Source of the DNA: Simkania sp. | GTDB lineage: Bacteria; Chlamydiota; Chlamydiia; Chlamydiales; Simkaniaceae | Direction of reading: 5' to 3' | Length of the DNA: 7,540 nucleotides | NCBI GenBank assembly: GCA_028279205.1 | Contig: JANQSR010000082.1 | Coordinates: forward strand, 1 to 7,540 | Part shown: positions 1 through 7,540 of the stretch, piece after piece | Numbering within the stretch: the first letter of the stretch is position 1 | How the letters are laid out: the number at the start of each line of letters is the position of its first letter | Notes under the pieces: generated by a model | Seen by the model: the letters and a program-made list of their open reading frames with translations, nothing else | The model's database searches: none | Told to the model about the DNA's origin: nothing | Made by a program: the position numbers and the translations under genes

Positions 1-2322
<2,322 letters not shown>

Positions 2323-2349
2323 CTAATCACTCGCTTGCCCTTTGTCTGT

Positions 2350-2676
2350 TTAGCCGATGCGAAAAATGATATTCTTAAATGCTACCCTTGGAAATTGCTT
2401 TCTCATCCCACCCAAGAGCCGCTTTTTTTCGTATAAATCAAGAAATTCGAGGAGGGTAGAGCTCTCAACTTTTACAATCAAACGGTGATTCTCAAAGCTG
2501 ACGGCTTTTGCCATTTGACTGATTTTGGGACCAGCAATCTTAGACCATCCATCTAAGATTCCCTTATGATCTTCTCTTAACTTCTGGTCGAGTTGATCCA
2601 TGATTTTTGGGATCAAATTCTTGAGGAGTTGGGCAGTTGGTCGACTACCATCATAATTTCTTTGAACACGCTTCAA
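2350..2676 (-). CDS. DUF721/DciA-like protein (probable replicative helicase loader/operator)
   Basis: A 108-residue soluble protein with the layout of the DUF721 family: an N-terminal helical part, a conserved Trp in the stretch GWSKIAGPKI (Trp44, Gly49), a beta-rich segment around FENHRLIVKVESS (61-73), a helix LLEFLDLYEKKRLL, and a terminal IIFRIG resembling the family's usual ending. DUF721 includes DciA, which works with the replicative helicase DnaB in bacteria lacking DnaC/DnaI; that role is inferred here. The start is TTG at 2676. AGGAGG lies 6 nt upstream, an in-frame TGA immediately precedes the TTG, and the next in-frame ATG would remove the first 25 residues. It stops 30 nt before gyrB on the same strand, suggesting a two-gene or longer transcript. 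The same DUF721-gyrB adjacency occurs in Mycobacterium (Rv0004, gyrB), which supports the replication link. It has no signal peptide or membrane segment. Confidence 0.88.
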   Translation of the reverse strand: MKRVQRNYDGSRPTAQLLKNLIPKIMDQLDQKLREDHKGILDGWSKIAGPKISQMAKAVSFENHRLIVKVESSTLLEFLDLYEKKRLLGGMRKQFPRVAFKNIIFRIG

Positions 2677-2682
2677 TCAGAG

Positions 2683-2688
2683 CCTCCT
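2683..2688 (-). promoter_or_regulatory. Shine-Dalgarno site that fixes the TTG start of the DUF721 gene
   Basis: On the reverse strand this reads AGGAGG, a full-consensus ribosome binding site, 6 nt before the TTG at 2676. With the in-frame TGA directly before the TTG, it decides the start codon. It is the strongest ribosome binding site in the window; the glmS and GH63 genes have no comparable one. Confidence 0.85.
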
Positions 2689-2700
2689 ATTTCTAGAAAT
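2689..2700. promoter_or_regulatory. Perfect 12-bp palindrome between promoter and ribosome binding site
   Basis: ATTTCTAGAAAT reads identically on both strands. It abuts the Shine-Dalgarno site of the DUF721 gene and overlaps the nearer candidate -10 element. The placement is where an operator would sit, but no regulator is identified. Half-sites are only 6 bp and AT-rich, so coincidence is quite possible. Confidence 0.3.
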
Positions 2701-2744
2701 GTATATAAATCGGTGTAAAATAGCAAGAACATTTCCCCTGGCAA
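2698..2744 (-). promoter_or_regulatory. Candidate sigma-70-like promoter(s) for the DUF721-gyrB transcript
   Basis: Two overlapping readings on the reverse strand are possible. One is TTGCCA (2739-2744) with 16 nt to TATTTT (2717-2722). The other is TTGCTA (2721-2726) with 17 nt to TACATT (2698-2703), or 15 nt to TATACA (2700-2705). The nearer one would give a leader of under 20 nt. The assignments rest on hexamer resemblance alone, and the region is AT-rich, so chance matches are possible. Confidence 0.35.
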
Positions 2745-2771
2745 ACTGGCAACTCCTCCATATAACAAAAT

Positions 2772-2803
2772 TTGAAGCTAAAAATTATAAACCCCGATAG
2801 TAT
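2772..2803 (+). promoter_or_regulatory. Candidate promoter region of glmS
   Basis: Two weak readings are possible. TATAAA at 2786-2791 is a near-consensus -10 without a recognisable -35. TTGAAG at 2772-2777 has 18 nt to GATAGT (2796-2801). Either would give a leader of about 30-45 nt before the ATG at 2839. No Shine-Dalgarno site is visible at the normal distance. The whole intergenic region is 162 bp and shared with the divergent DUF721-gyrB promoter. Confidence 0.25.
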
Positions 2804-2838
2804 GGAGAAAATTTTGGAAATGATGGGTATCTGGATTC

Positions 2839-4689
2839 ATGTGTGGAATTTTTGGGTGCAGTCTACCTGCAGAAACTCAAGAGAGCTCAAACTCGGTCGA
2901 CACTTGCCTAGAAGCTCTCTTTCTTCTGGAATACCGTGGTTATGACTCATCAGGTATTGCGGGGGTCATTGAAGGAAAAATCAAGAGTTGTAAAAGGGCT
3001 GGGAATGTTCACTTTCTAAAATCGGCGATCACTCAGAAAAAACTCCATCTCGACACAGCCATAGCCCACACACGTTGGGCAACCCACGGGACTCCGAGTG
3101 AAGAGAACGCTCATCCCCACTTTGATCACAAAAAAACGGTAGCGCTTGTTCACAATGGAATTATAGAAAACCATGCTGCAGTCAGAAACCAACTAGAGAG
3201 GGCTGGCATTGTTTTCCGATCTGATACCGACTCAGAGGTGATAGCCCAACTCATCTCCCATCTTTACAATGGGGATCTTCACCTGACGGTTAAAAGAGCG
3301 TTGGAGAGGCTGCAAGGCTCTTTGGCGATCGCGGTCATTCATGTGAACCATCCAGATCAGATCGTTGCAACTGCGAGGAAAAGCCCTCTTGCAGTTGGGA
3401 TCGACAGGAAAAAATTGGGGTATTATGTCTGCTCGGATGCCCACGCACTGAAGAATAAATCGGTCGATCTCTTCTATCTAAAAGATAACGAAATTGCCAT
3501 TTTAAATCGGAAAGAGTTCAAGGTCTACGATGCTCAAGGAAGTGAGGTGAGCAAGCAGATCGAACCACTTGAGATTAAAAGTCATAAAATTTCCAAGGAA
3601 GGGTATGAGCACTTTATGCTCAAGGAAATTTTTGAGCAACCACGAGCCATTGAAAGAGCGATGCATGGGCGCATTGACAGAGAGCTCGGAACGGCTGTTT
3701 TTGAAGGTCTGAAGCTTGACGAGAAAAAACTTCTAGCTATCAACCATATTCTCGTTGTCGGGTGTGGAACCTCTTGGCACGCTGGTTGTATTGGAGCCTC
3801 TTTTCTAGAAAGCGTTGCCCGTATTCCGACAAAGGTGGAGATCGCCTCTGAGTTTCAGTATACCGATCCCGTGATTTCGAAAAACACGCTCGTGATCGCC
3901 ATTAGCCAGTCGGGTGAGACTGCCGATACGATTGCGGCGATTCGGACTGCAAAGGAAAAAGGGTCGCACGTCTTAGGGATCTGCAACGTCGATCACTCTA
4001 CAATTTTTAGAAAATCGGATAGTTGCCTCTTTCTCAATGCTGGACCCGAGATCAGCGTCTGTTCGACCAAGGTTTTTACAAGTCAGCTCACGGTTCTCGC
4101 CCTATTTACACTCTTGATGGCACGTCTGCGCCATTTAGATAAAAAGGAAGGGCTCTCTTTTTTAAAAGAGCTCAACCTTTTGCCTAATATCGTTAATCAG
4201 GTTCTCTCCCGCTTCGGTATGATCGAGAAGTTTGCAAAGAGATACGCCCATTACGAACATTTTTTCTTTTTAGGACGCCGTTACATGTTTCAGACAAGTT
4301 TAGAGGCCGCGCTCAAGCTAAAAGAGGTCAGCTATCTCAATGCTGTCGGGTATCCTGCTGGAGAGATGAAACATGGACCTTTAGCCCTTGTGAACCCCGA
4401 TTTGGCCGTTGTTGGAATGTGTGGAAACGTGCAGACTATAGACAAAATGTTGAGCAATCTTATGGAGGTAAAGTCAAGAGGAGGGAATATTTTGGCCTTT
4501 GCTCCTAGGGGAATTAAAGAGCTTGAGAAAATCACATCAGATATTTTTTACCTTCCCAAAGTAAGTGATATTTTTGCTTCGATCCCCTACTCTGTCGCCG
4601 CGCAACTCTTTGCCTATACCATTGCCAAAATAAGGGGAACAGAGATCGACCAGCCCCGCAATCTGGCCAAATCTGTTACAGTCGAATAA
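2839..4689 (+). CDS. glmS: Glutamine--fructose-6-phosphate aminotransferase (isomerizing)
   Basis: Converts fructose-6-phosphate and glutamine to glucosamine-6-phosphate and glutamate, the first committed step toward UDP-GlcNAc for envelope polymers, in the cytoplasm. The 616 residues match the usual length (E. coli 609). The N-terminal Ntn-hydrolase glutaminase domain (about 2-240) has nucleophile Cys2 in MCGIFG, RGYDSSG 33-39, HTRWATHG 77-84, NGIIEN 106-111 and SDTDSE 128-133. Two SIS isomerase domains follow, with GCGTSWHAG 308-316, SQSGET 356-361 and CSTK 408-411. Lys495-Glu496, Lys511-His512 (KHGPLAL) and Lys611 in the terminal LAKSVTVE align with catalytic E. coli residues Lys487-Glu488, Lys503-His504 and Lys603. 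The start is certain because Cys2 must follow Met1 and an in-frame TGA lies 18 nt upstream. Val503 stands where a Glu is usual. The gene diverges from the DUF721-gyrB pair and converges on the GH63 gene with a 10-nt gap. Confidence 0.98.
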   Translation: MCGIFGCSLPAETQESSNSVDTCLEALFLLEYRGYDSSGIAGVIEGKIKSCKRAGNVHFLKSAITQKKLHLDTAIAHTRWATHGTPSEENAHPHFDHKKTVALVHNGIIENHAAVRNQLERAGIVFRSDTDSEVIAQLISHLYNGDLHLTVKRALERLQGSLAIAVIHVNHPDQIVATARKSPLAVGIDRKKLGYYVCSDAHALKNKSVDLFYLKDNEIAILNRKEFKVYDAQGSEVSKQIEPLEIKSHKISKEGYEHFMLKEIFEQPRAIERAMHGRIDRELGTAVFEGLKLDEKKLLAINHILVVGCGTSWHAGCIGASFLESVARIPTKVEIASEFQYTDPVISKNTLVIAISQSGETADTIAAIRTAKEKGSHVLGICNVDHSTIFRKSDSCLFLNAGPEISVCSTKVFTSQLTVLALFTLLMARLRHLDKKEGLSFLKELNLLPNIVNQVLSRFGMIEKFAKRYAHYEHFFFLGRRYMFQTSLEAALKLKEVSYLNAVGYPAGEMKHGPLALVNPDLAVVGMCGNVQTIDKMLSNLMEVKSRGGNILAFAPRGIKELEKITSDIFYLPKVSDIFASIPYSVAAQLFAYTIAKIRGTEIDQPRNLAKSVTVE

Positions 4690-4699
4690 TTGAGACTGA

Positions 4700-7360
4700 T
4701 CAAAGGCCGGGCCATTCATCTATGAGATTGGCAATGAGCCCCGTCCATCCAGTTTGATGGGAGGCTCCAAGCCCCTTTCCTGTGTCGGCGTGATAGTACT
4801 CGTAGAAGAGAAGATGCTCTTTAAAATGGGGATCGAACTGCATCTTTTCCTCCTCTCCGTAAATAGGCCTTTTTCCATCTTTGCCAACCCTAAAAAGGCT
4901 CAAAAGCCCCTTTACATAGTACTGAGCCATCTGCTGAAAGCTAGCAGGCTTTTCAAGACCCACTTGAATTTTCAGACTCTCTCCAAGATGTGCACTTAGT
5001 TTGCTTAAAGCTTCGATAAGGAGAAAATTGTTGGGAAGCCAAACAGGCCCACGCCAATTGGAATTCCCCCCATAAATGGGAGACTCAGATTCACCTGGTT
5101 GATAACTCACTTTCTCTCCGAGCAGCTCATAAGGGTTTTTTTCATGATATTTAGATAGGCTGCGCAGTCCATATGGAGAGCGAAACTCTAGTGGATCCCA
5201 AGCCTTTGTAAAAACGCGTTTTAACTTTTTTAGATCCATCATGGTGAGCAGATACCCCTCCTCATTAATCGTTGTGACACAATGGTTGCATAAATCTGGC
5301 CGATTGCTACTAAACCATTTAAAAGTTTCAGTAAACTCTTTGTGCTCTCTCATATCCTGCTCTGTAATGCAATCAACAGCAAAAAGGGGAATAAGACCGA
5401 CTAGAGAGCGGACTTTGATTTTCTTCTGTTTTTGATTGGGAAAACTAATCACATCGTAGAAAAATCCATCCTCTTCATCCCAATTCTGCACATCCCTTTT
5501 TTCGGCATTGACTAAAGCATTTGCAATATAGACAAAGTGCTCAAAAAATTTTGAAGCCATCCCTTCGTAAACTGAGTCCTCTTTTGCGAGTTCGAGTGAG
5601 ATACGCATTAAAGAGAGGCAAAAAAAACCCATCCACCCCGTTCCATCCGACTGCTCGATCTTTCCCCCTCTTGGAACACGACTCCTATCAATAACAGAGA
5701 TATTGTCTAACCCAAGGAAGCCCCCCTCAAAAAGATTGTTTCCATTCGCATCTACCTTGTTTACCCACCAGGCAAAATTTAGGATGAGCTTGTGAAAACA
5801 TTTTTTCAAAAAAGTAAAATCCCCTTTCCCCTTTTTTTTCTTTTCCATTTGAAAAAGGCGGAGTGCTGCCCACCCTTGCACAGGGGGATTGAGATCAGAG
5901 AAATTCCATTCATAGGCGGGGATTTGCCCATTTGGGTGTTGAAATTGGTCGAAAAGCAGGTAAAAAAGCTGCTTTTTCGCAAGATCCAAATCAACAAGAG
6001 CAAGGGAGATGGCGTGAAAAGAGAGGTCCCAAGCAGCAAACCAGGGATATTCCCACTTGTCTGGCATAGAGAGAATCCTCTTCGAGATCAAATGTTTCCA
6101 GTGTGTATTCCGTTTTCTGCTTTGGAGTAAGAAAGGGATCCGTTTGGGATCATCCCCCTTAAGCCATAGGTTAACATCGTAGAGATAGATCTGCTTACTC
6201 CAAAGCATCCCAGAAAGAGCCCTTTTTTGGATCCTTTTATCTTGATCAGAAATATTAGGGGGGTGCAGTTTCGCGTAAAAAAGGTCGCTATTTTTCTTTT
6301 CTCTATCGATGATTGTTTGAACATCATTAAGCGGATGGGCTAAAGGGGTATTGCTAAACCTTAAATAGATCACCTCCTCATCCTGTGGGGCAACCTCTAA
6401 GTTTGGAAAATAGAAGCAGGCTTTAGTCCCCCTTTTCTGAGGGTTGATTCTCCCCTTTTTTTTCGAAACAACGTAGTGATGAAAACCATCCTTGACATAG
6501 GGGCTCCTATTTATACCCCCACCAATTCGCTCATGATTTGTTTCGTTTTCTGTAAAAAGAGCCTCTGATCTTCGATCAGCATAAAAATATCTCCTGTTTA
6601 AGTGGTAGTCAAAATTGAGCCTTTTGGGAGCCTCTGCGGGGGAGTCGTCCGCAATAATTGCATGAGTGAGCGTGCACAGCTTCATTTTAGGTTTTGGCTT
6701 TATAGGATCTGTCCATGACCAAGTGTTTCGAAATATCAACTGGGGCAAAACATGAATCATCTCTTTTTGAGGGCTCCGATTTAGGATCGATATCTTGATA
6801 CAAATATCTTCTGGGCTCGCTTTGGCATACTCAATTGTGATATCAAAATAACGATCCCCCTGAAAAATACCCGTATCTACGAGCTCATACTCCCCCTCTT
6901 TGACAGAAAGGGAGCGATTTACTTCGGACAAGTTCGAGTAGGGGAAAGGTTGGCAAGGGTATTTGTACAGATATTTCATGTAAGCATGGGAGGGAACGCA
7001 GTCTAGGTGGTAGTAGCACTCTTTGACATCTGCCCCGTGGTTGCCCTCTCTATTCCCAAAACCAAAAAGACGCTCTTTAAGCAGGTGGTCTTTCCCATTC
7101 CAAAACGCGTGGGTAAGAGCCAACACCTGATATCTGTCGCAAATTCCCGCAATCCCATCTTCTCCCCAACGAAACGCGCGTGAAGGTGCCATCTCGTGTG
7201 TAAAATGTTGCCACACATTCCCATCTAGGCTATAATCTTCCCGAACCGTTCCCCAAGAGCGTTCAGAGACGTAAGGTCCCCACTTAACCCAAGGATCGAC
7301 GTGCGCCGATTTTTGCAAAAGACGCAGTTCCTCTTTTGATGGCTCACTCGAGTTTTTCAT
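4700..7360 (-). CDS. GH63-family (MGH1-like) glycoside hydrolase, putative alpha-glucosidase
   Basis: An 886-residue protein of the widespread bacterial 'glucosidase' family related to GH63 processing alpha-glucosidases. The N-terminal beta-sandwich part (about 24-360) opens with KWGPYVSERSWGTVREDYS and continues with FRWGEDGIAGI, GNHGADVKE, THSYMKYLYKYP-like and YAKASPEDI motifs. The C-terminal (alpha/alpha)6-barrel (about 375-880) has WEYPWFAAWD 436-445, HPNGQIPAYEW 475-485, FEGGFLGLDNI 544-554, GNSNWRGPVW 765-774 and TGWTGLIANLI 870-880. By analogy with E. coli YgjK, Asp445 is the likely general acid and Glu854 (FYEYY) the likely general base. Both are present and no frame break is seen. 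There is no signal peptide or membrane segment, so it is probably cytosolic. The substrate is unknown; short alpha-glucans, glucosyl-osmolytes or glycan trimmings are possible. The ATG at 7360 lacks a clear Shine-Dalgarno site (only AAGAAA). It converges on glmS. Confidence 0.9.
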   Translation of the reverse strand: MKNSSEPSKEELRLLQKSAHVDPWVKWGPYVSERSWGTVREDYSLDGNVWQHFTHEMAPSRAFRWGEDGIAGICDRYQVLALTHAFWNGKDHLLKERLFGFGNREGNHGADVKECYYHLDCVPSHAYMKYLYKYPCQPFPYSNLSEVNRSLSVKEGEYELVDTGIFQGDRYFDITIEYAKASPEDICIKISILNRSPQKEMIHVLPQLIFRNTWSWTDPIKPKPKMKLCTLTHAIIADDSPAEAPKRLNFDYHLNRRYFYADRRSEALFTENETNHERIGGGINRSPYVKDGFHHYVVSKKKGRINPQKRGTKACFYFPNLEVAPQDEEVIYLRFSNTPLAHPLNDVQTIIDREKKNSDLFYAKLHPPNISDQDKRIQKRALSGMLWSKQIYLYDVNLWLKGDDPKRIPFLLQSRKRNTHWKHLISKRILSMPDKWEYPWFAAWDLSFHAISLALVDLDLAKKQLFYLLFDQFQHPNGQIPAYEWNFSDLNPPVQGWAALRLFQMEKKKKGKGDFTFLKKCFHKLILNFAWWVNKVDANGNNLFEGGFLGLDNISVIDRSRVPRGGKIEQSDGTGWMGFFCLSLMRISLELAKEDSVYEGMASKFFEHFVYIANALVNAEKRDVQNWDEEDGFFYDVISFPNQKQKKIKVRSLVGLIPLFAVDCITEQDMREHKEFTETFKWFSSNRPDLCNHCVTTINEEGYLLTMMDLKKLKRVFTKAWDPLEFRSPYGLRSLSKYHEKNPYELLGEKVSYQPGESESPIYGGNSNWRGPVWLPNNFLLIEALSKLSAHLGESLKIQVGLEKPASFQQMAQYYVKGLLSLFRVGKDGKRPIYGEEEKMQFDPHFKEHLLFYEYYHADTGKGLGASHQTGWTGLIANLIDEWPGL

Positions 7361-7409
7361 TAAAAAAATTTCTTAAAATGAAACTTGAAAATCTAAAATC
7401 TTTCACGCT

Positions 7410-7458
7410 TTAATTTAAATTTATATGATAATTTTATTTTAAATCAAATTTAAATTAA
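7410..7458. repeat. Perfect 13-bp inverted repeat, each arm containing the palindrome AATTTAAATT
   Basis: The left arm TTAATTTAAATTT (7410-7422) and right arm AAATTTAAATTAA (7446-7458) are exact reverse complements, separated by 23 nt. Each contains the self-complementary 10-mer AATTTAAATT (7412-7421 and 7447-7456), with centres 35 bp apart. All arm bases are A or T, so an RNA hairpin would be weak; a double-stranded protein binding site or chance in AT-rich DNA are the alternatives. Confidence 0.6.
7420..7447 (-). promoter_or_regulatory. Candidate sigma-70-like promoter for the GH63 gene
   Basis: On the reverse strand TTGATT (7442-7447) is followed after 16 nt by TATAAA (7420-7425), giving a leader of roughly 50 nt to the ATG at 7360. 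The two hexamers overlap the inner ends of the 13-bp inverted repeat arms. Such low-GC sequence produces promoter-like hexamers often, so the call is tentative. Confidence 0.35.
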
Positions 7459-7470
7459 CATGGAAAATTC

Positions 7471-7484
7471 ATCTAAGATCTAAG
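7471..7484. repeat. Two tandem copies of ATCTAAG
   Basis: ATCTAAG occurs at 7471-7477 and again at 7478-7484, directly abutting the 13-bp tandem array (the last G is shared). A related ATCTAAAATC occurs at 7391-7400, close to ATCTAAGATC at 7471-7480. No function is assigned. Confidence 0.5.
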
Positions 7485-7522
7485 ACACATTTCAGGGACA
7501 CATTTCAGGGACACATTTCAGG
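7484..7522. repeat. Three perfect tandem copies of a 13-bp unit (GACACATTTCAGG)
   Basis: Exact copies lie at 7484-7496, 7497-7509 and 7510-7522, with no spacers. After the third copy the sequence changes to TACGTCCTC and continues to the window edge. The abrupt shift from about 15% GC to ordinary composition coincides with the array. It could be a transposase-binding terminal region of an insertion sequence, an iteron-like protein binding site, or a simple minisatellite; the sequence beyond 7540 is needed to tell. Confidence 0.85.
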
Positions 7523-7540
7523 TACGTCCTCAAAGGTATC

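Larger units (their letters stand above)
7361..7483. other. AT-rich upstream region of the GH63 gene
   Basis: Positions 7361-7475 contain only 17 G or C in 115 bases (about 15%), far below the coding sequence on its left. I see no coding potential. It holds the inverted repeat, a candidate promoter and ATCTAAG-type repeats described separately. The composition fits an upstream promoter region or a junction with foreign DNA. Confidence 0.7.

Noticed and set aside
2677..2838. Possible glmS ribozyme or other riboswitch upstream of glmS
   Set aside because: The leader is short and AT-rich, with no ribozyme core sequence or paired structure that I could recognise. The glmS ribozyme is known mainly from Firmicutes.
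4648..4668. Hairpin GACCAG...CTGGCC near the end of glmS as a terminator for the opposing gene
   Set aside because: The 6-bp stem has a mismatch or wobble, no adjacent T-run follows, and the bases encode the conserved DQPRNLA stretch of GlmS.
4736..4767. Hairpin GAGCC...CCATC/GATGG...GGCTC downstream of glmS as a terminator
   Set aside because: The stem is interrupted and no U-tract follows. It falls in the conserved 3' coding part of the GH63 gene, so base pairing is likely incidental.
5792..6327. Open frames on both strands inside the GH63 gene
   Set aside because: The GH63 frame is continuous here with family-typical motifs; the alternatives are low-complexity shadows rich in Lys, Phe and Leu.
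7484..7522. CRISPR array
   Set aside because: The three 13-bp units are directly abutting without spacers and are far shorter than CRISPR repeats; no cas gene is nearby.

Overview
The window reads as a piece of chromosome from a chlamydia-like (Chlamydiae/PVC) bacterium. The basis is gene content and order, not any database match. A small DUF721/DciA-type gene lies directly before gyrB, as recalled from Chlamydia chromosomes where gyrA follows. The GyrB ATP-lid region has a chlamydia-like extended loop. Base composition is moderate, roughly mid-40s percent GC by eye, which would suit an environmental chlamydia of the Waddlia/Simkania type better than a very AT-rich one. The phylum call is moderately confident; no genus is claimed.

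Layout, left to right. Positions 1-2319 (minus) hold gyrB, open throughout and cut only at its C-terminal end by the window edge. Positions 2350-2676 (minus) hold a DUF721/DciA-like gene with a TTG start and a strong ribosome binding site, 30 nt upstream of gyrB and probably in the same operon. Positions 2677-2838 are a divergent promoter region with a 12-bp palindrome and a short direct repeat. Positions 2839-4689 (plus) hold glmS, complete. It converges, with only 10 nt between stop codons, on 4700-7360 (minus), a complete 886-residue GH63/MGH1-like glycoside hydrolase. Positions 7361-7483 are a very AT-rich upstream region (about 15% GC over 7361-7475) carrying a perfect 13-bp inverted repeat. 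Positions 7484-7522 are three perfect tandem copies of a 13-bp unit running toward the window edge, possibly the end of a mobile element.

How the genes work together. DciA-like protein and GyrB both serve DNA replication (helicase loading or operation, and supercoiling), so their pairing is functionally coherent. GlmS commits fructose-6-phosphate to amino sugars for envelope synthesis. The GH63-like enzyme appears cytosolic and is probably an alpha-glycoside hydrolase of unknown substrate. It neighbours glmS tail to tail, so co-transcription is not implied.

I found no CRISPR array, tRNA, rRNA, complete transposase gene or clear new system. The least explained part is the last 180 bases.
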